A stretch of 64,000 nt of DNA from Clostridiales bacterium mt11. GTDB taxonomy: Bacteria; Bacillota; Clostridia; Tissierellales; Tepidimicrobiaceae. This document shows positions 18,171 to 26,419 of the stretch, piece by piece. The notes beneath the pieces were generated by a model. The model saw only the letters and a program-made list of their open reading frames with translations, was not told the DNA's origin and ran no database searches. The DNA lies in NCBI GenBank assembly GCA_001282665.1, contig LN874948.1:440212-504211 (forward strand). Reading direction: 5' to 3'. Each line of letters opens with the position of its first letter. The stretch's first letter is position 1. A program made the position numbers and the translations under genes.

Positions 18171-19040
18171 ATGGAAACTATAGTTAAACCAAAAATTTAT
18201 GAAAGGGATAGTAAGCCTTCTCTTTTTAAAGCAGCCTTTGCAGTTTTAAAAAAGGAAATGAGAATAATGTTTAGATACCCATCTTGGTTTATCCCTATGC
18301 TGATTTGGCCAGTTATATTTCCTTTTGGATATTTGTTTACTGCAAAAGCATTATCTGGTACGGGAACGGATTCTATAGCTGTATTTAAGTCAATATCAGG
18401 AACAGCGGATTATACAACCTATATGTTAATAGGAACCACTATATGGATGTGGATTAATACCATGCTTTGGGGATTTGGAACTAGCTTAAGAGTAGAACAA
18501 ATACGAGGCACTCTAGAATCAAACTGGCTTTGTCCCATACCTAAAATATCCTTATTGTTAGGATATTCCATATTTCAACTATTTACCAGCATAATATTTA
18601 TGGTTGTTTCAATTATTGAATTTAAGTTTTTCTATAATTTTGAATTCATCGGTAGTCCATTATCGGCCCTATTGATTATAATAATATCCATTCCCGCTGT
18701 TTATGGGATAGGATTTATATTCGCCTCTTTAGTAATGTGGGCAAAGGAAGCTAATTCAATGGTATTTTTAGTAAGAGGAATAATGACAATATTCTGTGGA
18801 ATAACCTATCCACTAGCAGTATTACCTACTTGGATGAGAAGAGTCTCTGACTTTATACCTTTAACTCATAGTATTAACGCTTTGAGGGCCATTATATCCT
18901 CAGGGACCACTATATCCGATGTCAAAAGAGAAATATATATTTTACTTATCTCTGGTGCAGTCCTTATGGTATTAGGAATTTTATCCTTTAACTATACCCA
19001 GAAAAAAGTAAAGGAATCAGGCTCTTTAGGTTATTATTAA
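18171..19040 (+). CDS. ABC-2 type transporter permease
   Basis: The 289-residue product has six predicted membrane helices and an ABC-2 permease profile, with a cytoplasmic N-terminus FAVLKKEMRIMFRYPSWFI. The end of the helical domain shows GITYPLAVLPTWMRRVSDF, a segment common in this family. AGGAGG precedes the ATG by 6 bases, 11 bases after the ATPase stop. It is expected to pair with the second permease. Confidence 0.92.
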   Translation: METIVKPKIYERDSKPSLFKAAFAVLKKEMRIMFRYPSWFIPMLIWPVIFPFGYLFTAKALSGTGTDSIAVFKSISGTADYTTYMLIGTTIWMWINTMLWGFGTSLRVEQIRGTLESNWLCPIPKISLLLGYSIFQLFTSIIFMVVSIIEFKFFYNFEFIGSPLSALLIIIISIPAVYGIGFIFASLVMWAKEANSMVFLVRGIMTIFCGITYPLAVLPTWMRRVSDFIPLTHSINALRAIISSGTTISDVKREIYILLISGAVLMVLGILSFNYTQKKVKESGSLGYY

Positions 19041-19061
19041 TATGAGATTGGAGGTAGTGAG

Positions 19062-19889
19062 ATGAAATTTAAGTTATATATGATGGCTGTATGGGCTATC
19101 ATAAAAAAAGATGCTAAGATATTTTTTAGATATCCTGTTAATGCCATTTTTAACATAATAGAACCTATAATGTGGATTGCCCCAGTATATTTTTTGGCTA
19201 AATCTTTTCAAATTAACGGTCAAAACATAGGTTTTAAACAATATACAGGAACTGCAGATTATATGGCTTTTTTAGTAGTTGGAAGTATTGTAGGAAGCTT
19301 TATAAGCTCCGTATTATGGGGAATGGGCTTTTCCCTTAAAAATGAAATGGATGCTGGTGTAATTGAATCCAATTGGCTCACTCCTATACCCTTATGGCTT
19401 CAATTAATAGGGAGATCTATTTTTTCATTATTCATTACTACTATAAACGCTATAACTGTAGCCTTTATAATATGGATATTGTTTGGATTTAATATAGGTA
19501 ATGGAATACTACCAGCGATTGTTACCCTTATACCTATGTTAATAGCTTTATATGGCTTAGGGTTTGGGATTGCTTCTTTGGTTATGATAACCAACAACGC
19601 AAACAATATAATAGATATAACTAACTTTTCACTTAATATATTATGCGGAGAAAGTTTTCCCATAACAGTACTGCCAAAGGCAGTCATAGTAATATCATTA
19701 TCCCTTCCTTTAACCTATGGCTACGATGCAATAAGGGGTATATTATTAGGAACAGATACATTGCTCCCTCTCCATATGGAACGTTTCATCTTAGTGGGAT
19801 TTATGACAGCAGGTGTACTTATAGGATATAACATTTTAAAAAAAGTAGAAAAGCACTGTAAGACTATAGGCAATATAGGTTTTCATTAA
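19062..19889 (+). CDS. ABC-2 type transporter permease, second subunit
   Basis: The 275-residue membrane protein is a paralogue of the preceding permease. It shares the start IIKKDAKIFFRYPVNAIFNI, the extracellular QYTGTADYMAFLVVGS-like region and the late segment CGESFPITVLPKAVIVIS. GGAGG is upstream of the ATG. It is the last gene of the exporter operon, followed by a terminator. Confidence 0.92.
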   Translation: MKFKLYMMAVWAIIKKDAKIFFRYPVNAIFNIIEPIMWIAPVYFLAKSFQINGQNIGFKQYTGTADYMAFLVVGSIVGSFISSVLWGMGFSLKNEMDAGVIESNWLTPIPLWLQLIGRSIFSLFITTINAITVAFIIWILFGFNIGNGILPAIVTLIPMLIALYGLGFGIASLVMITNNANNIIDITNFSLNILCGESFPITVLPKAVIVISLSLPLTYGYDAIRGILLGTDTLLPLHMERFILVGFMTAGVLIGYNILKKVEKHCKTIGNIGFH

Positions 19890-19903
19890 AATACCCTAAT
19901 ATA

Positions 19904-19937
19904 AATATGGCAGGTTTTTACATAACCTGCCATATTG
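19904..19937. terminator. Bidirectional terminator of ABC operon and L,D-transpeptidase
   Basis: Perfect stem AATATGGCAGGTT / AACCTGCCATATT with a 7-base loop. The right arm overlaps the last codons of the minus-strand transpeptidase gene. Confidence 0.75.
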
Positions 19938-20685
19938 TTGAGCATAGCTCTTCAATTTTTTCATACTCTATATATTGTTTGATTCCCCATTCTTCCAATA
20001 ATTCTTCAGTTCCAATCCATACATTCGTATTTATTGGTATATATTCAAATAATTCCTCTACATCTTCATTTATCATCCTTATACAGCCAGCTGAAATATA
20101 GTTTCCAATAGAAAAGGGAGCCGAATTTCCATGAATTCCATATCCTCTATATTTTTCTGTAGAAAGTCCTAACCATCTCTTCCCCAATGGATTATTAGGA
20201 GCTCCTCCTTTAACTGGTTTAAACTTTCCTCCCATGCCTCCCCAATAAGGGTTTTTAGCCTTGTTTATTATGATAAATTTATGATTAGGAGTTGGCGATG
20301 AGGCCTTTCCTAAAGCCACGGGATACTTTTTATATACTTCCCCCTTATTATATACCGTCAATATTTTTTTCGTCTTATTTATTACTATAAACCATTCTTT
20401 CTTCATTATTTCTTCGGGAACAATATCTATAATACGCTTGTTTTCTTCAATCAATGCTTCATTAGTAGAATCTCCGATAACTCCATCCACTTGTAAATTG
20501 TTTTCCGCTTGAAATCTTAATAAAGCATTTCTTTGGACTAATATTTTCCCATTATAACCGCTACTTACATATTGTCTTAATACCTCCCTATCCTCTAATG
20601 ATTCAGAAAAACCAATACCAGTAAAACCTAGTAAAAAAACTACTGCTAATATTCCTACTCTTTTTAATCTACTCTCGTTTCTCAT
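19918..20685 (-). CDS. Secreted L,D-transpeptidase (YkuD domain)
   Basis: The 255-residue protein has a Sec signal sequence (VGILAVVFLLGFTGIGFSES). A short peptidoglycan-binding-like helical part (about 35-80, NALLRFQAENNLQVDGVIG) and a YkuD catalytic domain follow. The catalytic motif is HGN ... SAGCIRM, with Cys as nucleophile. It would cross-link or remodel peptidoglycan outside the membrane, possibly in the spore cortex or wall. Start ATG 20685 follows AAGGAGG. Confidence 0.92.
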   Translation of the reverse strand: MRNESRLKRVGILAVVFLLGFTGIGFSESLEDREVLRQYVSSGYNGKILVQRNALLRFQAENNLQVDGVIGDSTNEALIEENKRIIDIVPEEIMKKEWFIVINKTKKILTVYNKGEVYKKYPVALGKASSPTPNHKFIIINKAKNPYWGGMGGKFKPVKGGAPNNPLGKRWLGLSTEKYRGYGIHGNSAPFSIGNYISAGCIRMINEDVEELFEYIPINTNVWIGTEELLEEWGIKQYIEYEKIEELCSTIWQVM

Positions 20686-20801
20686 TCCAATACCTCCTTC
20701 CTACATCATATTCATCTAATAATAAATAGTGTAATGTTTTTCTAATCTTATCCTTTTATATAACTATTAGATTTTATGACTATAGGAAGGAATTTATTAA
20801 A

Positions 20802-21032
20802 TCAATATTTTTGAATTTCAAATAAATCTTGAATTTTTTCATTCATATATCTATAGGAATCCTGAACCCCTTGATTATAGATTTCAGGTGCTAATTTTTC
20901 AATGAAAAAATCTAAAATTAATACTGCTGCCAAATCACCTAAATCCTCTTCTCTTTCTTCTAAAAAATACTCTTTAATAGCTGCAATCATATTATCCTTC
21001 TTATCCTTACTCAATTCAATTTTATTGTTCAT
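20802..21032 (-). CDS. DUF2164 family protein
   Basis: The 76-residue acidic helical protein with IELSKDKKDNMIAAIKEY and DLGDLAAVLILDFFIEKL matches the DUF2164 pattern, a family of unknown function. Its ATG overlaps the stop codon of the adenosine deaminase gene (ATGA), so it is translationally coupled to it. Confidence 0.85.
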   Translation of the reverse strand: MNNKIELSKDKKDNMIAAIKEYFLEEREEDLGDLAAVLILDFFIEKLAPEIYNQGVQDSYRYMNEKIQDLFEIQKY

Positions 21033-22057
21033 TGTAATATTCCTCTTTTAATTAATTCATCTTTAATCGTTTTTCTTAAACTCATCTTTTCTCCTTTAGG
21101 CAAAAATGCAGCCTCTATGGAATTGTCTATAAGCTTTAATATTTCATCCATGGAAAAGCCTAACTTATCCATTAAAAGTCCATACTCTCTTTCCAATGAA
21201 GTATTAGAAACCGTAGCATTGTCAGTATTTATCGTTACTCTTAATCCTTTGTCCATAAAAGTTTTTATGGGATAATCTTCTATATATTTTACTGCTTTTG
21301 TCTGCAAATTGCTAATAGGACACATCTCCAAAGATATATGATTTTTCTTTACCATTTCCATAATTCTAGAATTCTTTATAGCCGCTATTCCATGACCTAT
21401 CCTCTGAGCATGAAGCAACTCAATGGACTTAATTATATTTTCCTCTATGCCAGTCTCCCCTGCATGGACTGTAATATGGTATCCTTTTTCGTAGGCCAAA
21501 TCAAAAGCTTCCTTATGTATTTCAGGAGGAAAGTCCCCTTCATTTCCTGCTAAATCTACTGCCACTACACCCTTGCCAAGATATTTCTTACCCATTTCAA
21601 CTACCTTTATGCTTTCATTAACACTTTCATGTCTCATACATATAAGTACTGCATTGGATAATATTCCAAAACCTTTTTTAGCTCTTTCCATTCCTTTTAA
21701 TACGCTTTCTACAACTTCGTCAAAGGTAAGACCTTCCTTCATATGAAGAGTAGGAGCAAATCTTATTTCAACATATTTAACATTTTGAGTATTTAAGTCT
21801 TCTAACAACTCATAGGTAATTCTTTCTATATTTGGTTTTCCCTGCATAACCTTAAGTGGATAATTAAACTTTTCTAAATATTCCACTAAGGATTTACAAT
21901 CATCCTTTACCCTAACCATTTCTTGAAACTCTTTGAAACTTTTAGTGCCTATTTTCTCATCTTTAGCTAAAAGCTCATACATAGTTTCAGCCCTTACGCT
22001 TCCATCTAAATGACAATGTAATTCCACTTTAGGGATTTCCTTTAAAATATTTTCCAT
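21029..22057 (-). CDS. add: Adenosine deaminase
   Basis: The 342-residue enzyme hydrolyses adenosine to inosine and ammonia. Zinc and catalytic motifs are all visible: LHCHLDGSVR (about 13-22), HAGETG, QRIGHGIAA, SLEMCPISN and TINTDNATV. Start ATG 22057 follows GAGGAG. It forms a two-gene operon with the DUF2164 protein. It works in purine salvage in the cytoplasm. Confidence 0.95.
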   Translation of the reverse strand: MENILKEIPKVELHCHLDGSVRAETMYELLAKDEKIGTKSFKEFQEMVRVKDDCKSLVEYLEKFNYPLKVMQGKPNIERITYELLEDLNTQNVKYVEIRFAPTLHMKEGLTFDEVVESVLKGMERAKKGFGILSNAVLICMRHESVNESIKVVEMGKKYLGKGVVAVDLAGNEGDFPPEIHKEAFDLAYEKGYHITVHAGETGIEENIIKSIELLHAQRIGHGIAAIKNSRIMEMVKKNHISLEMCPISNLQTKAVKYIEDYPIKTFMDKGLRVTINTDNATVSNTSLEREYGLLMDKLGFSMDEILKLIDNSIEAAFLPKGEKMSLRKTIKDELIKRGILQ

Positions 22058-22314
22058 AATTATCTCCTCTCAACAATATAGTATTACAACCATTAGCTTA
22101 AACCTTATTGTCCATTTCTATAATAAAATTATATACCATATCCACCTTTTATTTTTAATTACTCTAATAATTTAATTTTAAACATTAACATTTCATTAAT
22201 GATATTCATACTCTATATTAGGGTTTAAGAAAACCCCAATATAGCTAAATTTTAATCTTATTCCACTGTAACTTTTTCATTAACCCTTTTCTATTCCTTA
22301 GGAGGTGGTGAAAA

Positions 22315-22422
22315 ATGGCGGATAAACAATGTGGCGGAGGATTCGGTTTTGGATGTTTTGATGACTCAACACTATTTATATTCCTAATATTGATACTCTT
22401 ATTCTGCTGCTTGTGTAACTAA
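22315..22422 (+). CDS. Small Gly/Cys-rich hydrophobic peptide 1
   Basis: The 35-residue peptide has a very strong ribosome site (AGGAGGTGGTG). It begins MADKQCGGGFGFGCFDDS, continues with a hydrophobic stretch TLFIFLILILLF and ends CCLCN. The layout (Gly/Cys head, one membrane-like helix, Cys tail) resembles small YjcZ-like sporulation peptides of Firmicutes. The assignment is by pattern only. A second copy lies 80 bases downstream. Confidence 0.7.
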   Translation: MADKQCGGGFGFGCFDDSTLFIFLILILLFCCLCN

Positions 22423-22503
22423 TGTTAAAATACTTTTATGAAGACCCATTTATATATCGCACACTAAAATATATCTTTTATTACTATATAGGAGGTGTTC
22501 AGT

Positions 22504-22626
22504 ATGGTAAACAATGAAGTAAAAAGCAACTGGTTTGGCGGTGATTGTGGTGGTGGTATAGATAGTTCACTTTTATTTTTCTTTTTGATATTAGTGATTC
22601 TATTCTGTAATTGTGATTGGTGTTAA
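22504..22626 (+). CDS. Small Gly/Cys-rich hydrophobic peptide 2
   Basis: The 40-residue peptide, behind AGGAGGTG, is a paralogue of the previous one. It begins MVNNEVKSNWFGGDCGGG, then has the hydrophobic stretch SLLFFFLILVILF and ends CNCDWC. It is followed by a clear terminator. The pair faces the collagen-like gene and may belong to the spore surface. Confidence 0.7.
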   Translation: MVNNEVKSNWFGGDCGGGIDSSLLFFFLILVILFCNCDWC

Positions 22627-22635
22627 TTAGTATTA

Positions 22636-22667
22636 AAAAATCGGGGCTTGTCCCCGATTTTTATATT
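22636..22667 (+). terminator. Rho-independent terminator
   Basis: AAATCGGGG / CCCCGATTT stem, 5-base loop and T run after the two small peptide genes. Confidence 0.9.
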
Positions 22668-22811
22668 TTACACTATAATATTTTCGTTATATAATTTATT
22701 AATCAAGTATAGAAAAATTATTTTATCTTTATCATTCCATTAATCATCTATAAAAACATTCCTTAGAATCCTCATCATAATCAATCGAATATATACTTTC
22801 AGTAATAGAAA

Positions 22812-22862
22812 ATAAAAATATACAAAATCCATCTTTAAAAAGATGGATTTTGTATATTTTAC
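22812..22862 (-). terminator. Rho-independent terminator of the collagen-like gene
   Basis: Long perfect stem ACAAAATCCATCTTT / AAAGATGGATTTTGT, 40 bases past the stop codon on the minus strand. Confidence 0.85.
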
Positions 22863-22901
22863 TTGTGAAGTTAATGATCCTACCTTTAAATAGCTGATAT
22901 T

Positions 22902-23192
22902 TTAAAAGAACCCAGCAACTCCAGTAGGACCTGTAGGTCCCGTTGGACCAGTTGGTCCTGTAGGTCCAGTTGGTCCCGTTGGACCTGTAGGACCAGGTTG
23001 ACATTCTACAATAATTTTAAACATACAATTGTTACGTTTTCTAGGGCGAGGACAGCATCTTGAGTCATTCCAACAACTGCAATTTGTTCCGTTCCAGCAA
23101 TTGCAATTCGTCCCATTCCCATAATCACAGTTTGTTCCGTTCCAGCAATTACAATTCGTTCCACTTCCATAATTATAATGCATGTATGACAT
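22902..23192 (-). CDS. Short collagen-like, Asn/Cys-rich protein (spore-surface type)
   Basis: The 96-residue product has three parts. An Asn/Cys/Trp-rich N-terminus repeats NCNCWNGTNC-like units about four times. A basic spacer CCPRPRKRNNC leads to EC. The collagen-like tail has eight Gly-Pro-Thr triplets and ends GVAGFF. Collagen-like GPT repeats of this kind are typical of exosporium filaments in spore formers. ATG 23192 follows AGGAGA; an earlier in-frame start has no ribosome site. The C-terminal globular domain usual in BclA-like proteins is absent, and the gene is short. Confidence 0.78.
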   Translation of the reverse strand: MSYMHYNYGSGTNCNCWNGTNCDYGNGTNCNCWNGTNCSCWNDSRCCPRPRKRNNCMFKIIVECQPGPTGPTGPTGPTGPTGPTGPTGPTGVAGFF

Positions 23193-23398
23193 ATTAAATC
23201 TCCTTTCCATATTTAAATTTTGATAGTTTTCCCTAAAGCACCTAACTTCTGTAAAGATATAAACCATATTCTGTTACTTTCTTTATACCAGTTCATCAAA
23301 TGTTTTATCCCAATAACATAATATGAAAAATAATGTAAAAGGTTTATGATTATATCATTAATTATTTTTATGAATTATCATCCTTATGAGCTGTGTTT

Positions 23399-23449
23399 TA
23401 CTTCAATAAAAAACTCACCTTTTTTTTAGATGAGCTTTTTATTGAAGTG
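23399..23449 (-). terminator. Rho-independent terminator of the GNAT gene
   Basis: Stem ACTTCAATAAAAA...TTTTTATTGAAGT about 20 bases downstream of the acetyltransferase stop. Confidence 0.8.
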
Positions 23450-23468
23450 AATATATCCATTCTTTAAA

Positions 23469-24236
23469 CTATCTATTCATTTCGGAAACAAAATCTATAT
23501 TTTTTGCAGTCATCTCAATCCAAGCTGGACGAAATCCGCTTTTTATAGCATTTCTTACCGATTTGATATTAGACCAAGCTGCACAATAAAACGGAACCTT
23601 ATTCCTCTCTAAAATTTCTAAAGCCAAATGGCTTGTCAACGCCGAGGCTATCCCTTCTCTCCTATATTCTGGTAAAACATCTATTCCAATTTGCCACATG
23701 TTTTCACAGTCAGCAGAACAACCTGCTAGTCCTATCAACTTATTACCATCGTAAGCAGCTACCCCTAAAACGTCTAAATGTTTCCGTTTTTCACATAGGG
23801 CATTGCTCCACTCATCTGTATACAAGTCAACAAAATCCTCAGGCGTTAAAGTTCTCATATCATAATCACAATCTATTGCTGTAAGGACATTCATATCCGG
23901 CAAAAAGTATTCAGCCATAAAGCAGATTCTCATACCTCTTTTTTGAAGCTCATCATTAAGCATATGCATATTTGGGGTTTCAAAGCAATGTTCAATTGGA
24001 TATTTGTTAATATATTTTTCTACAATATTGGCAATTTCTTCATCCACAGATGCAACGATATTGTTCCCATAAGAAATCAAGTGGCAGTAGAATGGTAATG
24101 TTAAGTACTTTCTAGCATTAAAATTAATATGAGATATAACGATCTTGTTTTCATTTTGAAGAAAATCTTCTGCATGACAGTTTGCATCTATTGCTGATTG
24201 ACACATTGCAATTTTCAATAATTCTTGATTTGTCAT
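23469..24236 (-). CDS. GNAT family N-acetyltransferase
   Basis: The 255-residue protein has the C-terminal acetyl-CoA-binding motif DVLPEYRREGIASALTSHL, followed by a region with AAWSNIKSVRNAIKSGFRP, as in GNAT enzymes. The N-terminal 110 residues resemble the variable half of two-domain GNATs. ATG 24236 follows GGGGAGGC. The frame stays open up to an ATG at 24362, through the tRNA fragment, but that part is not coding. It is the first host gene outside the left prophage end. Before integration it would have followed tRNA-Arg directly. The substrate is unknown. Confidence 0.88.
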   Translation of the reverse strand: MTNQELLKIAMCQSAIDANCHAEDFLQNENKIVISHINFNARKYLTLPFYCHLISYGNNIVASVDEEIANIVEKYINKYPIEHCFETPNMHMLNDELQKRGMRICFMAEYFLPDMNVLTAIDCDYDMRTLTPEDFVDLYTDEWSNALCEKRKHLDVLGVAAYDGNKLIGLAGCSADCENMWQIGIDVLPEYRREGIASALTSHLALEILERNKVPFYCAAWSNIKSVRNAIKSGFRPAWIEMTAKNIDFVSEMNR

Positions 24237-24313
24237 AAAGCTGCCTCCCCTTATTATTCTATTATAAACAAAAGCTCCACGGGCAGGTTCAAATCCACCA
24301 CATGGAGTTTTAA

Positions 24314-24361
24314 TGGCACACCCGGAGGGGCTCGAACCCCCAACAACTTGATTCGAAGTCA
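24314..24361. repeat. Left attachment repeat (displaced tRNA-Arg 3' half)
   Basis: Identical over 48 bases to 62972-63019. It covers the anticodon region to the CCA end of tRNA-Arg on the minus strand, but the 5' half is missing, so it is not a functional tRNA. This is the host copy pushed away by integration. Confidence 0.95.
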
Positions 24362-24400
24362 TGAATCCGCCTAGTGTTTAACAGACTTTAAAGTGCATTT

Positions 24401-24421
24401 TGTTAGTTGTCTGTTAGTTAC
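24401..24421 (+). repeat. Putative integrase arm-type sites, left end
   Basis: Two near-identical decamers TGTTAGTTGT (24401) and TGTTAGTTAC (24412), 11 bases apart. The same pair with the same spacing occurs at 62861 and 62872 at the other end. This is the arrangement expected for arm-binding sites of a tyrosine integrase. Confidence 0.7.
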
Positions 24422-24983
24422 AAACGTGTTTTTCTAAGGTTTTACAAGACTTTTAATAACAAATTAAATTAATTTAATTTAAGATTATTTCATCTAAAAC
24501 CATAAGCTTTTTAATTTTCTCTAATAAAAAATTATCTATTTCCATTTTACCATCTCTTTGACTACAAATTCTACATTAAAATAATAAATCTTTTTAAAAT
24601 ACATATAAAATACTTAATATTTATATAATAGTTATTTACAGCCGATTATAGAAGTTTTATATATATAGTATAGTAATTGTATTAGAATGATTATAAAAGC
24701 CTGTTCTACATCAAATATAAAGGCTGTTTTTGCTCGTATTACTCCAATATGTTTTAGAATACTACATATATTATTCAGAGGTTACGCTTTTAATAGATTA
24801 ATGTAGAATTTCTTAAAACAAGCAAACATTGATATATAATTTTAGAACTTATATGAAATTCTAAAAAGATTTTATATTTATATGTGTAGTATAATAATTA
24901 TGCTAAAATTTATTATACTCAAGAGTATGAAATGGCGTCCGGATTTTTAGTTGAGAAAACGAAAAAATAAATTTATATACATT
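24422..24983. other. Prophage left-end non-coding stretch
   Basis: About 560 very AT-rich bases without a convincing gene. A 23-codon frame (24545-24474, minus) lacks a ribosome site. A weak AGCC / GGCT hairpin with TTTTT occurs near 24697-24731. It may hold a small RNA, but nothing proves it. Confidence 0.5.
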
Positions 24984-25023
24984 AAAATAACTCCTTATTA
25001 TTAGTTTGAAAGGAGTTATTTCA
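24984..25023 (-). terminator. Rho-independent terminator of the left-end accessory pair
   Basis: Stem AAATAACTCCTT / AAGGAGTTATTT. Its right arm touches the stop codon of the two-TM protein gene. Confidence 0.75.
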
Positions 25024-25437
25024 ACACAATGTATTTTTTAATAATTTTATAATCTGCTCCAATGCATCATCAGTATTTTTGAACAAATATTTTGCAACTA
25101 CATACACAAATCCTATTATTTCTCCTACGACTAAAGTTAAAAACCAATGGAAAAAAGTACCTTCTATGTTAAACTTACCAAAGCCCATAAAAAACATCAT
25201 TACATTTACTAGTATTATTTGAGAGGCTAGCAATCCAAAAATTATATAAGCATAATTCCTTCTCAAATCTGTATTCTGTTCTTGATTCTTTATCCAAGAG
25301 CCTATTATAGCATTTATATTATCTATATCGTTTTCATATTCTTTACAACGTAATTCATCTTGCCTTTTCTCATAATCTGGAGATATTTCACAAGGATTAT
25401 TTGAGAAATATTGTTTAGCTTGTGTCAACTCTTTCAT
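25021..25437 (-). CDS. Two-transmembrane accessory protein, unknown
   Basis: The 138-residue protein has a hydrophilic N-terminal helix (about 1-60, ending WIKNQEQNTDLRRNYA). Two membrane segments follow (about 64-86 and 97-118), then a short C-terminal amphipathic helix EQIIKLLKN. This helix-2TM-helix plan is like SLATT-type membrane effectors, but I see no diagnostic motif. It starts 4 bases after the stop of the ImmA-like gene, so the two are one operon at the left end of the prophage. That is a location where phages often carry superinfection-exclusion or conversion genes. Confidence 0.8.
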   Translation of the reverse strand: MKELTQAKQYFSNNPCEISPDYEKRQDELRCKEYENDIDNINAIIGSWIKNQEQNTDLRRNYAYIIFGLLASQIILVNVMMFFMGFGKFNIEGTFFHWFLTLVVGEIIGFVYVVAKYLFKNTDDALEQIIKLLKNTLC

Positions 25438-25441
25438 TTGG

Positions 25442-25972
25442 CTACCATCCTAAACTTATCAAACCTAAATCTGATAATCTTCTCTGCATAGCTTGTTCCG
25501 AAACTTTAAATCTAACAGCTAAAAAATTTACCAATATATCGGTATATTCAAGCAATGGTTTGCATTTATTGTATTCATCTAAGAGTGCTTCTCTAGGCAT
25601 AAGCAATGCTGCAGCAAAACTATTAGCTTCTGCCTCCTCTGCATTATACGTATTATTTCTTTCATATTCTACATGATCCTTTTTATTTAACAGTTGGTCA
25701 TCTATATGCAATTTATAATGACCTATTTCATGTGCTATAGTAAACCTCTGTCTATTCACATGGTGATCTTCACAAACCAAAATTTCTATATTGCTTCCAT
25801 CTTTCCTTATAACCCCAGACATGTTTTGATCTATGAAATTACCAGCATAAACACGTATGCCTAATTCGTTTGCAATTAAGACAGGATCTACAGGAATTTC
25901 ATTGTTCATACTACATTGTTTTAATACTTCAGCTGCTTTATCTTCTATCTGTCTAATGCTATAGCCTGCCAT
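25442..25972 (-). CDS. ImmA/IrrE family zinc metallopeptidase
   Basis: The 176-residue protein has the gluzincin motif HEIGHYKLH (about residue 91) and the downstream EAEANSFAAALLMP helix with the third ligand. ImmA enzymes cleave phage repressors or other regulators in the cytoplasm. ATG 25972 has AGGGGG 7 bases upstream. A GTG at 26017 with AGGAGG is also possible and would add 15 residues. It is co-transcribed with the two-TM protein and is the second ImmA-type protein of this prophage, far from the repressor. Its substrate may be something other than the main repressor. Confidence 0.9.
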   Translation of the reverse strand: MAGYSIRQIEDKAAEVLKQCSMNNEIPVDPVLIANELGIRVYAGNFIDQNMSGVIRKDGSNIEILVCEDHHVNRQRFTIAHEIGHYKLHIDDQLLNKKDHVEYERNNTYNAEEAEANSFAAALLMPREALLDEYNKCKPLLEYTDILVNFLAVRFKVSEQAMQRRLSDLGLISLGW

Positions 25973-26017
25973 TTTGCTTCCCCCTTTCATTTTTGTAAAA
26001 ACAATTACCTTGCCCAC

Positions 26018-26362
26018 TATACCCCTCCTCTTCTTACATAATATGAGTTTCCCCTGTAAAATAATCCTTAAACAAAGAAAAAAGGGTGGGCATTCTAATC
26101 CTTTTATTGCTAATCCAAATATTAAATTATAGATTGAAATAAACGAATTAGTGCAATTATCTTTTACAAAATGTTATATCTATTTGTCATACGTTAAATA
26201 TTTTTTTACATATGTCAACTTAATTAGAGTATAGCATAGATTAGACAAATTTACCAGTATATAAAAATAAACAAAGAAGTTTTGCTAAGCTGCAAATTTA
26301 TGCAAAATACTTTCCCTCAAAACTTCATATTGTCATTATTTTATATATTTCAAAAACCTAAA
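26018..26362. other. Non-coding gap upstream of the left accessory pair
   Basis: About 345 AT-rich bases without a gene. It must hold the promoter of the ImmA-like operon. A GAAGTTTTG / CAAAACTTC inverted repeat with a long loop spans about 26277-26325; its meaning is unclear. Confidence 0.45.
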
Positions 26363-26392
26363 AAAGGCCCTAGAAATTAATCTAGGGTCATC
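26363..26392 (-). terminator. Rho-independent terminator of the lysis genes
   Basis: Stem CCCTAGA / TCTAGGG (26369-26387) followed on the minus strand by CCTTTTTT. It ends the lysis cassette. Confidence 0.85.
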
Positions 26393-26419
26393 ATAATCTA
26401 CTCAATTTTCCTCTGCAAC

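Noticed and set aside
22744..23004. An 86-codon minus-strand frame over the collagen-like gene, rich in Tyr/Ser/Trp repeats
   Set aside because: It is the repeat DNA of the GPT triplets read in another frame, without a ribosome site. It runs through a strong terminator hairpin.
24314..24361. A second tRNA-Arg gene at the left prophage end
   Set aside because: Only the 3' half is present; the acceptor 5' strand and D-arm are missing. It is the displaced att copy.
23469..24362. Longer acetyltransferase start at 24362 inside the prophage edge
   Set aside because: The added 42 residues come from translating the tRNA fragment; ATG 24236 has the proper ribosome site.
24474..24545. A 23-codon minus-strand frame in the prophage left end
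   Set aside because: No ribosome site, very short, and no recognisable pattern.
24690..24735. AGCC / GGCT hairpin with T5 as a small-RNA terminator
   Set aside because: The stem is only about 4-5 pairs with a long loop, which is common by chance in this AT-rich DNA.
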